Of a stretch of DNA of 64,000 nt, positions 17,942 through 27,682 are shown in pieces. The notes below the pieces were generated by a model, which saw only the letters and a list, made by a program, of their open reading frames with translations, did not search any database and had not been told where the DNA came from. Positions within the stretch are counted from its first letter, which is position 1. Every line of letters starts with the position of its first letter. The position numbers and the translations under genes are program-made. The stretch is from Pacificispira sp965223125 (GTDB taxonomy: Bacteria; Pseudomonadota; Alphaproteobacteria; UBA8366; Aestuariispiraceae), in contig OZ244984.1 in assembly GCA_965223125.1 (NCBI GenBank), positions 3,100,001 through 3,164,000 on the forward strand, read 5' to 3'.

Positions 17942-18898
17942 ATGTCAAGTGATATCACCCTTACCGGCGCGCAACGCAGTGCTCTGCTCACCCTGCAGAA
18001 TGTCGCTGATCTGTCGGATCGCACCCAGAACCGCCTCACGACCGGTAAGAAAGTCAACTCGGTTGTCGATAACGCGGTTGCGTTCTTCCAGTCCAAGGGC
18101 CTGAGTGACCGGGCCGCTGACTTCACCGACCGCAAGGACGGCATCGACCAGGGCGTTTCCTCGATCACGGCGGCGCTTGATGCCCTGTCGAGCTTGGACT
18201 CACTGCTCAAGCAGATGAAAGGTGTCGCGGAAGCTTCGAAGACGCAGACCGCGACGGAACGGGCTTCGGCCACCACGCAGTTCGAGGAATTGGGTGACCA
18301 GATTTCCCAGCTGATCGAAGACGCGTCCTATCAGGGCCTGAACTTGCTGAACAGCACGGGATCCCAGTTGGATGTCGCGTTCTCGACCCGGACCGCCTCG
18401 CGCTTGCAGGTCGACGGTTTCGATCTGAACGCATCCTCTGTGACGGCAACCGGAACCCGCAGCCTGTTTACCGGTATCGACACCAACGTCGCAGCCGGTG
18501 CTTTCTCTGGCGGGAATTTCGTCGGTCTGTCCTCGCTGACCAATACCGGGATTGCCAACGAAACCGCCCTGACCTTCACCGATTTCAACCAGATTGGTAC
18601 CAACAACTCCTACATTGCGGCCGTTGATGACATCACGTCGAACATCGACCTTGCGATCAGCAAGGTTCGGTCGATCTCTCAGGAACTCGGTACCAACGTC
18701 GCTATCCTGCAGACTCGTCTGGACTTCACGAACACTTACGTGAATACGCTCCAGGGTGGTTCCGACAAGCTGACCCTTGCGGATCTGAACGAAGAAGGCG
18801 CGAACCTCGTTGCCCTTCAGACCCGCCAGCAGTTGGGTATTCAGTCTCTGTCAATTGCCGGTCAGCAGCAGCAGTCGATCCTCGCGCTTCTGAACTAA
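17942..18898 (+). CDS. Flagellin
   Basis: This is the filament subunit. The 318 residues show the conserved N-terminal helices (ALLTLQNVADLSDRTQNRLTTGKKVNSVVDN, about 14-44, and the D1 region to about 130), a short variable domain (about 135-215) rich in Ser, Thr, Gly and Asn, and the C-terminal helix ending QQLGIQSLSIAGQQQQSILALLN. The small variable domain is normal for alphaproteobacteria and offers Ser/Thr sites for glycosylation. AAAGGA precedes the ATG. It is the only flagellin in the window and sits directly before the glycosyltransferase genes. Confidence 0.96.
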   Translation: MSSDITLTGAQRSALLTLQNVADLSDRTQNRLTTGKKVNSVVDNAVAFFQSKGLSDRAADFTDRKDGIDQGVSSITAALDALSSLDSLLKQMKGVAEASKTQTATERASATTQFEELGDQISQLIEDASYQGLNLLNSTGSQLDVAFSTRTASRLQVDGFDLNASSVTATGTRSLFTGIDTNVAAGAFSGGNFVGLSSLTNTGIANETALTFTDFNQIGTNNSYIAAVDDITSNIDLAISKVRSISQELGTNVAILQTRLDFTNTYVNTLQGGSDKLTLADLNEEGANLVALQTRQQLGIQSLSIAGQQQQSILALLN

Positions 18899-18930
18899 GC
18901 CGTCGGATCGCGTCACAATTGAGTTAGCCT

Positions 18931-18959
18931 GGGGGGATCGATCAAGAATCGATCCCCCC
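18931..18959 (+). terminator. Terminator hairpin after flagellin
   Basis: A perfect 12-base-pair inverted repeat (GGGGGGATCGAT / ATCGATCCCCCC) surrounds a five-base loop, 33 bases after the flagellin stop. The tail ATTGCTTTG is only modestly T-rich. It probably separates flagellin from the glycosylation genes. Confidence 0.75.
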
Positions 18960-19092
18960 ATTGCTTTGTGATGCCTTTCGCCTGATCTGTTGTTGTGGGA
19001 AAGCTTCCGAATCATCGTATCAGGAAAAAGGAACGTATCCGGTCGCGCGGCAATGCCGTCGTGGTCGACGAATGGAGAGGATGACAATAGTC

Positions 19093-21078
19093 ATGTCAGA
19101 TGGATGGGGTTCCGGAACTTTCGATCTTAATTTCGAGAATTCCAGTCTGTTCGGCTCCAGCGAGGATGACCGGGTCCGCTCAGTCCTGACATTGCTGTAT
19201 GCGAAGAACACGACTGAAGCGCTTGATGTTCTGGAAGCAATGCGCGGTGAGATTGGCGCTACGCCGCTTGTCCTACATCTGCTGGCATTGGCCATTTGCC
19301 GGACGGAACGGATTGTCCCCGCGATACGCCTGTTGACCATGGCGCATGAACAAAGCCCGGATACCTATGAACATGCTGAGGTTCTGGCTACGTTACTGGC
19401 TGTGGCGGGGCATCGTTTGGAGGCGGTTTATTACGCGAAACTGGCAACCGCCCTGTCGCCTGGTTACCCGCAGTTTGAACTTGTCCCGAAATGGCTGATC
19501 CGGTTTGGTGCGGCACTGCTGCTGGCGGAGGAAAATCCGCTTGCTGATCGGGGATATGGATTGCTGCGCGACGGGGCATTGCTGAAGGCGGCGGAGACTT
19601 TCATCGATGCGGTCGATCTGGATCGTGACAATGCCCAGGCCTGGCGCGGTCTGATCGAGGTCAGTCGGCTGCGGCGTCGTCCCGGTGATGCGTTGCGCGC
19701 CGCAGAGGCGTTGGTGGCAATCAAAGGGGATGAGGCTCAGGATCTGTTGCGTTTGGCACGATGCCAGATTGGCGTTGGAGATATCGATACGGCCTGGAAA
19801 ACGGTTCAGTCCGCTTTGGCGGCATCTGAGGGTGATATTGATATGGCGCAGGCCCTGGTCAATATGCTGCGTTATGACCAGTCTGCTCCGGTCACGCTTC
19901 AGAAAACGCTGTCCGATGCGTGGAATGCACTGGCCAACCGGTCGCCGGTTTCGGTGAATATCGTGCAGCGGAAATCCGATACGGAGCGATTCCGCGTCGG
20001 AATATTGTCCGGCGCGATGCTGGGCCGGTCAGATCGAACGGCACTGCTTGCGACCATTGAAGAGGCTATCGGCCGGGCGGCGGATATTTACTATTATTCC
20101 AACACCGACCTGGAGGATTCCGTATCCCGTCGCCTGCGACGTAGCGCCATCAACTGGTGCATCATTCAGGATGTGGATGATGAAACGGTCGCGACGATCA
20201 TGCAGAATGACGAGATACAGATTCTGCTGGATCTGGACGGATTCGATTGGACGGGCCGCCCCGGTGTCGTCGCCCTGAAGCCTGCGCCGGTGGTTCTGTC
20301 GGTTTTTGGCACACCCGGATGCGTGCCGGGAACATCGGTCGGGGTGCTGGCACTGGGTGAGCCGGAATTGCCCGGTTTTTCTGGAGCACCGGACGGGGCT
20401 GTATTGTTGCCGATGGCGATTTCGACCTGGCCGCTCTATGCCGATATCAGGAAGTCGGCAGAGGCGGCACCGCCAGAAGATACCAGGACAGGCCCGGTCC
20501 GTATCCTGATCGACGCGCCAGCGGCCTGTATTTCCTCCGAATTTCTGGCCGTACTCGCCAATGCAGTACGCCATGGAATGCAGGGCGTTCTGGTTCTGCG
20601 CAGTGACGATCCTGAGGACAGTCAGGCATCAGACATCCTCTCAGAACGGTTCACTGCCGCAGGATTGAACCTGGCAACAGTGGAACGTGTGCCCCATAAG
20701 ACGGCTCTAGAGAATATTATCGAGGATATCGATATTGTCCTCGACAGTTTCCCCATCCCTTCGCTGGAACCGACAATCGTGGCATTGCGCCATGGCAAGC
20801 CTGTGCTGACCCTGCAGCCTGGTCGGTCGATGAATGGATCGGTATCCAGTCTGCTCCGGTCATTGGGGCTGGAGGATTGGATTGCGGTGGATTCCGATGC
20901 CATGGCACGGGCTTTGGCACGGATCGTTGGTGACCCCGAGACACTGCGCCGCGCGCATGTGCGGATATTTGAATCAATTTCCGCAGCAGCGACGGTTGAG
21001 ACACGAAACAGGCGGGGGCGTGCCTTTGCCGAACTGTTTGACAGGCTGTTGGCTGAGGCGGCGGGAGATCGGAAATGA
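19093..21078 (+). CDS. TPR/OGT-like flagellin glycosyltransferase (FlmG-like)
   Basis: The product of about 661 residues has an N-terminal tetratricopeptide region (about 25-260: LEAMRGEIGATPLVLHLLALAIC, ALLKAAETFIDAVDLDRDNAQAWRGL). A C-terminal half follows that resembles GT41/O-GlcNAc-transferase folds, with RFRVGILSGAML, IDIVLDSFPIPS, GKPVLTLQPGRS and SLLRSLGLEDWIAVDSD. This architecture matches FlmG, which transfers nonulosonic acids to flagellin in Caulobacterales. The start is uncertain: ATGs at 19072, 19081 and 19093 are possible, and 19093 is best spaced from GGAGAGG. It overlaps the maf gene as ATGA. The donor sugar is unknown. Confidence 0.75.
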   Translation: MSDGWGSGTFDLNFENSSLFGSSEDDRVRSVLTLLYAKNTTEALDVLEAMRGEIGATPLVLHLLALAICRTERIVPAIRLLTMAHEQSPDTYEHAEVLATLLAVAGHRLEAVYYAKLATALSPGYPQFELVPKWLIRFGAALLLAEENPLADRGYGLLRDGALLKAAETFIDAVDLDRDNAQAWRGLIEVSRLRRRPGDALRAAEALVAIKGDEAQDLLRLARCQIGVGDIDTAWKTVQSALAASEGDIDMAQALVNMLRYDQSAPVTLQKTLSDAWNALANRSPVSVNIVQRKSDTERFRVGILSGAMLGRSDRTALLATIEEAIGRAADIYYYSNTDLEDSVSRRLRRSAINWCIIQDVDDETVATIMQNDEIQILLDLDGFDWTGRPGVVALKPAPVVLSVFGTPGCVPGTSVGVLALGEPELPGFSGAPDGAVLLPMAISTWPLYADIRKSAEAAPPEDTRTGPVRILIDAPAACISSEFLAVLANAVRHGMQGVLVLRSDDPEDSQASDILSERFTAAGLNLATVERVPHKTALENIIEDIDIVLDSFPIPSLEPTIVALRHGKPVLTLQPGRSMNGSVSSLLRSLGLEDWIAVDSDAMARALARIVGDPETLRRAHVRIFESISAAATVETRNRRGRAFAELFDRLLAEAAGDRK

Positions 21079-23099
21079 AGACACTGGATCTGACGAAGGA
21101 CGCTGTAGCAACGGCCCTGTTCGGAAAGAACATAGAGGCACTGGCCCGTCACGACGCGGAACTCGCGGAGCGGCTGCGGTTGATCGATGCGCCGGTTTCA
21201 AAGATCGTCGAACTGGATGATGGAGATATCAATCTGGATATCGGTCATACGCTGTTCTACGAAAAAGGCGTCCGCCAGTTTGTGGATGAGCAGTACGGTG
21301 CCTATATCAAGGAGCCATACCGGATCGATATCGGCTATCCCATCCCTGAACTGACACCGCCCCAGCATATGTCACGTATCGCGATCCGCAGGCTGACAAG
21401 TCTGGTGAAGGCGAATGACATCAAGCGGCGGAAAGGGTTCGATCAGCGCGACGTTACCGGTTTTGCCGTGTCACTGGGGGTTGGGATCGGAGATCATGTC
21501 GGTCGATTGCTGACCGATCATGAGGCGCAGTCGCTGATCGTGGTCGAACAGTTTATCGAATTCCTGTGGCATTCGATGCATCTGCACCCCTGGCATGAAT
21601 GGATAGAACTGGTCGAGGGACGCGAAGGACAGGTCTTCGTCATCCTGGGGGACGATGCCGCTTCCGTTTCGTCGGAACTCACGGATGCATTGCGTTCCGA
21701 CAATGGCGGGACGCTGGACGGGACGCTGTTATATACGCATTACCGGTCCCACTTGGTGCGGCAGATACACAAGGGGCTGGGGGATCAGATCGGATATATC
21801 GGGTCCAATCGTGGGTTCTTCGAGGATGAGAACATCATGATCCAGAACTCGACCCGCAATTTTCTGTATCGCGATCACATGCAGTGGCGCACCCGTCCGC
21901 GCCGGGAAAAGGAATGCCCCGCCTTTGTCGTGGCGGCCGGTCCGTCCGTCGATGGGGCAATTGACACGATCCGGAAATACCGCGACCAGGTGGTGCTGAT
22001 ATCTTGCGGGTCTGGCCTGAAAGTCCTGTTGTCCCAGGGGATCAGGCCGGATTTCCATGTCGAGGTGGAAAACACGTTTGGCCAGGCGGATATCCTAGAA
22101 CGCGTGGCTGGCCAGTATGATCTGTCCGGCATCACCATCGTCGCTGCGGCGACGGTCAATCCGCGCACGGCAGCGGTCTTCGATAAGGCGATATTCTTTC
22201 ATCGCGACACGGTCTGTTCATCGCGGTTCTATGAGTTGGAGAATCTGCCGATGTTCCTGGCGGTTCCGACGGTATCGAATGGCGGGCTGCGTTTCGCCCT
22301 GGGGATGGCCTTCAAGGAGGTCTATCTGTTCGGGGTCGATCTTGGCACACGGTTGGCGGACTATCATCATTCCAAGGCATCGGGGTATTATACCGATACG
22401 GAATTCATGTTCTCCTTCCAGGGAACCCAGGAATCCACTGAAATGACGCTGACAAACGCGGGCAATTTTGGTGGAACCGTGTTGACGATGAGTGGTTTTC
22501 TGCTGAGCCGCTTGTTCATGCAGAAGCTTGTCCACATGTTTGCCGGCTACAAGGTGTTCAATTGTTCCGATGGGGTGGAGATTCCCGGAACGATACCGAA
22601 GCTGCCCGAGAAAGTCGCAGTCGAGGCCGATCCGGCGGGACGGGAAAAGGCGATGCGGCAAATCTACAATGAAGTCGAACATCACCGTGCCGGAGAAAGC
22701 GTACCACTGGACCGGTTCCATGATCTGCGTGGCAAAGCGTTTGCGTGGTACCGGACGGCATCGTCGGTGCTGGACGAACTGGAAAGCCGAACTGAGGTGA
22801 ATGCCTTCACCACCTACGGTGCGCTCTGGAAACTGTTTCAACCTGCCCCCAACGCATCGTTCGATCCGGTTGCCGCGGTGGTCTGGCAGAACAATTTTGG
22901 CACAGTCATGACCATGTTCAATGTCTATTTTCGTATTCATCGGCGGGTAGAAGACGGCGAGGAAATGAAGGTCTATCAGCTCTTCCTGTCCGAACTCCGG
23001 GCATTTCTTGCCGATATGGAGGCGATTTTGTTGAGCGTGATTGATGAAATGATCGCGGAAACGGAGGAAGTCCAGTTCTCCTCCATACTGTCCGCCTAG
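21075..23099 (+). CDS. Maf-family motility-associated glycosyltransferase
   Basis: Maf proteins transfer nonulosonic acids such as pseudaminic or legionaminic acid to Ser/Thr of flagellin. The 674 residues contain the central MAF_flag10/DUF115 domain (about 280-480): CPAFVVAAGPSVDGAIDTI, GIRPDFHVEVEN, VSNGGLRFALGMAFKEVYLFGVD. Flanking N- and C-terminal helical domains complete the usual size. It overlaps the TPR glycosyltransferase by four bases (ATGA), so the two are translationally coupled. The AsnB-like gene follows 16 bases later. Confidence 0.9.
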   Translation: MKTLDLTKDAVATALFGKNIEALARHDAELAERLRLIDAPVSKIVELDDGDINLDIGHTLFYEKGVRQFVDEQYGAYIKEPYRIDIGYPIPELTPPQHMSRIAIRRLTSLVKANDIKRRKGFDQRDVTGFAVSLGVGIGDHVGRLLTDHEAQSLIVVEQFIEFLWHSMHLHPWHEWIELVEGREGQVFVILGDDAASVSSELTDALRSDNGGTLDGTLLYTHYRSHLVRQIHKGLGDQIGYIGSNRGFFEDENIMIQNSTRNFLYRDHMQWRTRPRREKECPAFVVAAGPSVDGAIDTIRKYRDQVVLISCGSGLKVLLSQGIRPDFHVEVENTFGQADILERVAGQYDLSGITIVAAATVNPRTAAVFDKAIFFHRDTVCSSRFYELENLPMFLAVPTVSNGGLRFALGMAFKEVYLFGVDLGTRLADYHHSKASGYYTDTEFMFSFQGTQESTEMTLTNAGNFGGTVLTMSGFLLSRLFMQKLVHMFAGYKVFNCSDGVEIPGTIPKLPEKVAVEADPAGREKAMRQIYNEVEHHRAGESVPLDRFHDLRGKAFAWYRTASSVLDELESRTEVNAFTTYGALWKLFQPAPNASFDPVAAVVWQNNFGTVMTMFNVYFRIHRRVEDGEEMKVYQLFLSELRAFLADMEAILLSVIDEMIAETEEVQFSSILSA

Positions 23100-23115
23100 G
23101 AAGGGATGGTTTCAT

Positions 23116-24954
23116 ATGTGCGGTATTGCCGGGCATCTCGGATCCCGGTTCCTGGCGCCACCGCGTAAGGCGGCGGCTCTGGCCCGCATGGCCAATCGAG
23201 GACCGGACGGGCAGGGGGGCCATACCGCGACGTTGCCCGACAGGCGCTGTCTCGATCTGATGCACAGTCGCTTGTCCATCGTCGATCTGGATAGCCGATC
23301 CGACCAGCCCTTCTGCAAGCACGGTCTGGTGCTGATATTCAACGGGGAAATCTATAACCATCCCGAATTGCGGGGAGAACTGTCGGCGCGGGGATACCGG
23401 TTCCAGACGACGGGCGATACAGAGGTATTGCTGGAAGCCTGGCGCTGCTGGGGGATCGGGGCGCTGGATCGTCTGGTCGGGATGTTTGCCTTTGCCATAC
23501 TGGACGAGGTGGACGGTCATCTGACGCTGGCACGCGACCGGTTCGGGGAAAAGCCGCTCCATATCTGGGACCGGGGAGCGGACGGGTTCCTGTTTGCTTC
23601 CGAAATCAAGGTGCTGACGGCGATGGCGGGGACAGTCCCGCCAATTGATGGGCTGCATATGCGTCGCTATCTGGTGAATGGCTATAAAGGCCTGATGCAG
23701 GAACACCGGACGTTCTTTGATGGCATTCGGGAATTGCCTGCCGCACATGCACTGGTTCTTGCTCCGGGGAAGCAGCCGGATTTGCGTCGCTACTGGTCGC
23801 TTGCCTATCGACCGGTTGCGATGAGTGGCAATCAGGCGCAGGAAGCCGTGGATGCCGCCGTGACCACGGCAATCGCGCGTAGCCTTCGGGCCGATGTGCC
23901 GGTGGCCGTGCGATTGTCAGGCGGGATTGATTCCAATGTCATCGCGGGCATGGCGCATCATCGCCTCAATTCCGACATCACCTGCTTCTCTATCATTGAG
24001 GATGACTGGCGGTATGATGAATCCGCGATGATTGCGAAAGGGTTGTCCGCGCTGGATATTCCCAATCACCAGATCCGGATACCCCGCGACGGATTCCTGA
24101 CCCGGTTGCGGGATATGATCGCCTATTTCGATGGGCCTCCGCTGACAATTTCCTACTACCTGCACTATCTGGTCAGTCAGCGGATTCATGATGCCGGGTT
24201 TAAGATGTCGCTCGGCGGGACCGGGGCGGATGAGGTGTTTTCCGGCTATTACGATCACTATCTCTTCTGGTTGGCGGAAATGGCTGGTCGCAGCGACTTT
24301 GACCAGCTTTGTACAGATTGGCAGGCCGGATACGGACAGTTCGTTCGGAATCCCTTCCTGCAGAATCCACGCGCCTTCATCGATGATCCAACTCGGCGAG
24401 ACCACATCTTCCTGGGCGCCGACCGGTTTGCCGGATTCCTGACCGAACCTTTTGATGAACCGCATCGGGAGGATCAGTTCTGCGATGACTTGCTGCGAAA
24501 CCGCATGATCAACGAATTGCTGCGCGAAACCGTGCCGGTGATGCTGCATGATGACGACCTGGCCGGGATGCGCTGGTCGGTTGAGAACCGGGCTCCGTAT
24601 CTGGACAAGGATCTGGTTGAATGCCTGTTTTCCATCCCCTCGGAGCATTTGATCCAGGATGGATTACCAAAATTCCTGCTGCGCCGGGCGGGTAGGGGGT
24701 TGGTGCCCGATGAAATCCTGAGTAATCCTCGGAAGCAGGGGATCAATGCGCCGGTAACGTCCTTCCTGGATTTCGCGGATCCGGATTTGCGCGGTTATCT
24801 TCTGTCCGACAGCCCGTTTTTCGATCTGGTGGACCGGCGGACATTCGAAGGATTCCTGGCGTCTGCAATGGATCGCAACAGTGACAGCAAGTTCCTGTTT
24901 TCCCTGCTGGCGGCCCGTGTTTTCATCGACCATCACACGCAGATGAAGGATTAA
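23116..24954 (+). CDS. AsnB-like glutamine-hydrolysing amidotransferase
   Basis: The 612-residue protein has a class II glutaminase domain with nucleophile Cys2 (MCGIAGHLG), RGPDG at about 29-33, and GDTEVLLEAW. The C-terminal ATP-pyrophosphatase synthetase domain has the PP-loop SGGIDS (about residue 268) and GGTGADEVFSGY. Asparagine synthetase is the prototype, but such genes in surface-polysaccharide clusters act on sugars or other carboxylates. Its place directly before a PseA-like sugar amidotransferase suggests a role in amide or amidine formation. That role is inferred. Confidence 0.85.
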   Translation: MCGIAGHLGSRFLAPPRKAAALARMANRGPDGQGGHTATLPDRRCLDLMHSRLSIVDLDSRSDQPFCKHGLVLIFNGEIYNHPELRGELSARGYRFQTTGDTEVLLEAWRCWGIGALDRLVGMFAFAILDEVDGHLTLARDRFGEKPLHIWDRGADGFLFASEIKVLTAMAGTVPPIDGLHMRRYLVNGYKGLMQEHRTFFDGIRELPAAHALVLAPGKQPDLRRYWSLAYRPVAMSGNQAQEAVDAAVTTAIARSLRADVPVAVRLSGGIDSNVIAGMAHHRLNSDITCFSIIEDDWRYDESAMIAKGLSALDIPNHQIRIPRDGFLTRLRDMIAYFDGPPLTISYYLHYLVSQRIHDAGFKMSLGGTGADEVFSGYYDHYLFWLAEMAGRSDFDQLCTDWQAGYGQFVRNPFLQNPRAFIDDPTRRDHIFLGADRFAGFLTEPFDEPHREDQFCDDLLRNRMINELLRETVPVMLHDDDLAGMRWSVENRAPYLDKDLVECLFSIPSEHLIQDGLPKFLLRRAGRGLVPDEILSNPRKQGINAPVTSFLDFADPDLRGYLLSDSPFFDLVDRRTFEGFLASAMDRNSDSKFLFSLLAARVFIDHHTQMKD

Positions 24955-24958
24955 CCCC

Positions 24959-26077
24959 GTGCGCTATTGTTGCCAGTGCATTTTGCCTGATACCAGACCC
25001 GGCGTGACGCTGGATGCCGATGGCGTCTGTTCCGCCTGCCATGGTCACCGTGACAAGGAAACGAAGATCGACTGGGCTGCGCGGGCGCGCGCCTTCGACG
25101 ATCTGGTGGCGGAGACCAAGGCCGTTGCACAGAGCTATGACTGCATCGTCCCGGTCTCCGGCGGGAAGGACAGCTGGTATCAGGTCATCAAGGCGCGGCA
25201 GCATGGGCTTTCCGTATTGGCCGTCACCTGGCGGACGCCCGCGCGCACCGAAATCGGCCAGCAGAACCTGGACGCGATGATCCGCAATCTGGGTGTCGAT
25301 CACATTGATTATACATTGTCGCCCGATATCGAACGACGGTTCATGAAAGCGACCTTCGAGGAGCGCGGAACGACGGGATTACCGATGCATATGGCATTGT
25401 TCGCGATTCCAATCCGGTTGGCGGTTCGGTTGCGTATCCCCATGATCCTGTGGGGAGAAAATCCGCAGCTTGAATATGGCGGCAATGAGTTGGAGCGGCT
25501 GTCGGCCACCCTGGATGCGGATTGGCTTCAACGCCATGGCTGCCTGGAAGCCACGGATGCCGATTACTGGTGCGGCAAGGAGGAACTGACTGAACAGGAT
25601 CTGTTGGCCTATCGCGTTCCGAAGGATCCAGATTTTTCCGTCCGCTCGGTCTTCCTGGGTGCATTCTTCAAATGGAACAGTTATGAAAATGCACGAATAG
25701 CACAGGAAGCGGGCTTTAAATATGGTAAACAGGACTTGAAGATCGGTACCTGGGATTTTGCGGATATCGATTGCGACTTCATTTCATTGCATCATTTCTT
25801 GAAATGGTACAAATTCGGATTTACGAGAGATTTTGATAACCTATCGGTTCAGATTCGCTATGGCATGATCGAACGGGATGAGGCGATTGCGCAGATTGCA
25901 GGCAAGGGCTGGGTTGCGCCGGAGGCGGACATACAGGCCTTTTGCGCCTTTCAGGGAAAGCCGGAATCCTGGTTCTGGTCGGTATGTGAAGGGTTTCGGA
26001 ACAGGGATATCTGGGTCCGGGAAAACGGGGTCTGGTGTATTCCCGGTTTCCTGATACCGCAGTGGCAATGGATATGA
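24959..26077 (+). CDS. N-acetyl sugar amidotransferase (PseA/WbpG-like)
   Basis: PseA/WbpG proteins install an amidino group on N-acetyl sugars, for example acetamidino-pseudaminic acid or mannosaminuronic derivatives. The 372 residues begin with a Cys-rich zinc-binding-like motif (Cys4-x2-Cys7 and CSAC at 24-27) in PDTRPGVTLDADGVCSAC. A PP-loop SGGKDS lies at about 65-70, and ILWGENPQLEYGG is typical. It starts with GTG, preceded by AAGGA at the end of the AsnB-like gene. No HisH/HisF partner genes, usual for WbpG, are nearby. Confidence 0.85.
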   Translation: MRYCCQCILPDTRPGVTLDADGVCSACHGHRDKETKIDWAARARAFDDLVAETKAVAQSYDCIVPVSGGKDSWYQVIKARQHGLSVLAVTWRTPARTEIGQQNLDAMIRNLGVDHIDYTLSPDIERRFMKATFEERGTTGLPMHMALFAIPIRLAVRLRIPMILWGENPQLEYGGNELERLSATLDADWLQRHGCLEATDADYWCGKEELTEQDLLAYRVPKDPDFSVRSVFLGAFFKWNSYENARIAQEAGFKYGKQDLKIGTWDFADIDCDFISLHHFLKWYKFGFTRDFDNLSVQIRYGMIERDEAIAQIAGKGWVAPEADIQAFCAFQGKPESWFWSVCEGFRNRDIWVRENGVWCIPGFLIPQWQWI

Positions 26078-26129
26078 AGAAATGACCGTGATGCGCTGGG
26101 GCACCAAATCGAGACGGATCAGCTAGGTG

Positions 26130-26858
26130 ATGACGGAACAGAAGGCCCTGCGTGTTGGTATCCTGACAACGGAAACGCCCCATCATGTCCGCTTCATCCA
26201 GGCGTTGTCGGAGCGCTGGAACATCGTGCGGGTGTTCGAGGAAAAACGGGCGGTCAGCGCCACTTTCGAAACCCGGCATGCGGTGGAGGAGCAGGGCGAA
26301 GCCTATGAAATTCAGGAATGGTTTGGTGGCAAGCCGACATTCCTGCGCGATGTGGCTGACGTCGTCACTTTCCAGGATCTCAATCAGCCGGATGCGATGG
26401 CCGCGATGCGAGATGCCGCCTGCGACGTGCATATCGCCTTCGGAACGGGGAAGCTCAATCAGGAACTGATCGACATTACACCGGAACGGATCGTCAATCT
26501 GCACGGTGCCGACCCGGAGCATTATCGGGGGCTGGATACTCATCTCTGGGCCGTCTATCACCGGGATTTCAGGGGGTTGGTGACGACCTTGCACAAGGTC
26601 AGCCCGAATCTGGATCGGGGAGGCGTCATCATGAAAAAGCCGGTCCCGCTGTTCCGGGACATGCAGCTCCACCAGTTACGAAAGGCGAATACGGAAATCT
26701 GCATCGATCTGACCAATCGAGGGCTGGAAATGGTGGCGACCTATGATCAGTTCATCAGCCAGCCGCAACTCTATATTGGCCGCCACTATTCCTTCATGCC
26801 TTCGGTCCTGAAGGATCGCTGTGTGAAGCAGTTCGCGGAATATACGGCGACGCTGTGA
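26130..26858 (+). CDS. Formyltransferase-family protein (possible sugar N-formyltransferase)
   Basis: The 242-residue protein carries the N10-formyl-THF transferase catalytic set: Asn and His in IVNLHGADPEHYRGLDTHLW (about residues 121-140) and Asp in SPNLDRGGVIMKK. It lacks the C-terminal tRNA-binding domain of methionyl-tRNA formyltransferase, which favours a small-molecule or sugar amine substrate. It sits between the sugar amidotransferase and a methyltransferase whose GTG start overlaps its stop. A GTG at 26127 is an alternative start. Substrate not known. Confidence 0.75.
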   Translation: MTEQKALRVGILTTETPHHVRFIQALSERWNIVRVFEEKRAVSATFETRHAVEEQGEAYEIQEWFGGKPTFLRDVADVVTFQDLNQPDAMAAMRDAACDVHIAFGTGKLNQELIDITPERIVNLHGADPEHYRGLDTHLWAVYHRDFRGLVTTLHKVSPNLDRGGVIMKKPVPLFRDMQLHQLRKANTEICIDLTNRGLEMVATYDQFISQPQLYIGRHYSFMPSVLKDRCVKQFAEYTATL

Positions 26859-27682
26859 GCGACGGTCCCGACTCCCTGTCGATCCAGTGTCCGGTCACCG
26901 GCGCGCGCGACTGGGTTCTGATCCGTCGCTATGATAGGCCGCCGGTCGGTGAAACGGATTTCGGGATCACCCCATACCGGCGGGATCTGCTGCAAAGCCC
27001 GTCGACCGGTCATGTCGTCAATCACCACCATTTCGACCTCGGCACGCTCTATCGCGGCGATTACTGGGATAGGACCTATGGCGAAGGGCGCATGGCGCGA
27101 ACATTTGCGCGGATCATGGCCTTGCCACCGGAAAGCTCCGATAACCGACAGCGTGTGGTCTATCTGGTCGCGGCGACGCGCGATCTGCCGGGCGAGCGTA
27201 GTTTGCTCGATGTGGGGTCGGGTCTTGCGGTCTTCCCGGCTGCGATGCGTGAGCAGGGCTGGCGTGCGGTCGCTTTGGACCCTGATCCCCGCTCTGCCCG
27301 TCATGCGGAGGAGATGGCGGGCGTCGAGGGGCTGGTCGCGGACTTCATGACTGACCGGCTCAACCGGCGCTTTACGCTCGTCACCTTCAACAAGGTGCTG
27401 GAGCATGTTTCCGACCCCGTAGCGATGCTGCGCCGGGCCAGGGACGTGCTGGCACCGGGCGGTCTGGTCTATGTCGAACTGCCGGACGGGGAGGGAGCCC
27501 TGGCCGCCATCGGTCCCGACCGGGAGGAATTCTTTGTTGAGCATTACTGTGCGTTTTCGATGGTTTCATTTGCAATGCTGGCGCGCCGGGCTGGTTTCCG
27601 TCTGAACCGGCTGGAGCGGATTGTCGAACCGAGCGGAAAATTCACCCTGCGCGGCGTGATGGTGCCGGATCCTGCATCATGA
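26855..27682 (+). CDS. Class I SAM-dependent methyltransferase
   Basis: The 275 residues contain a Rossmann methyltransferase domain from about 95 to 215: SLLDVGSGLAVFP (motif I), VALDPDPRSARHAEEM, LVTFNKVLEHVSDPVAMLRRA and APGGLVYVELPD. The N-terminal part (1-90) with CPVTGARDWVLIRRY resembles other polysaccharide-cluster methyltransferases. It begins GTG within the stop of the formyltransferase and ends overlapping the GNAT gene, so the plus-strand genes form one coupled set. Likely acts on a sugar; this is by context. Confidence 0.8.
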   Translation: MSDGPDSLSIQCPVTGARDWVLIRRYDRPPVGETDFGITPYRRDLLQSPSTGHVVNHHHFDLGTLYRGDYWDRTYGEGRMARTFARIMALPPESSDNRQRVVYLVAATRDLPGERSLLDVGSGLAVFPAAMREQGWRAVALDPDPRSARHAEEMAGVEGLVADFMTDRLNRRFTLVTFNKVLEHVSDPVAMLRRARDVLAPGGLVYVELPDGEGALAAIGPDREEFFVEHYCAFSMVSFAMLARRAGFRLNRLERIVEPSGKFTLRGVMVPDPAS

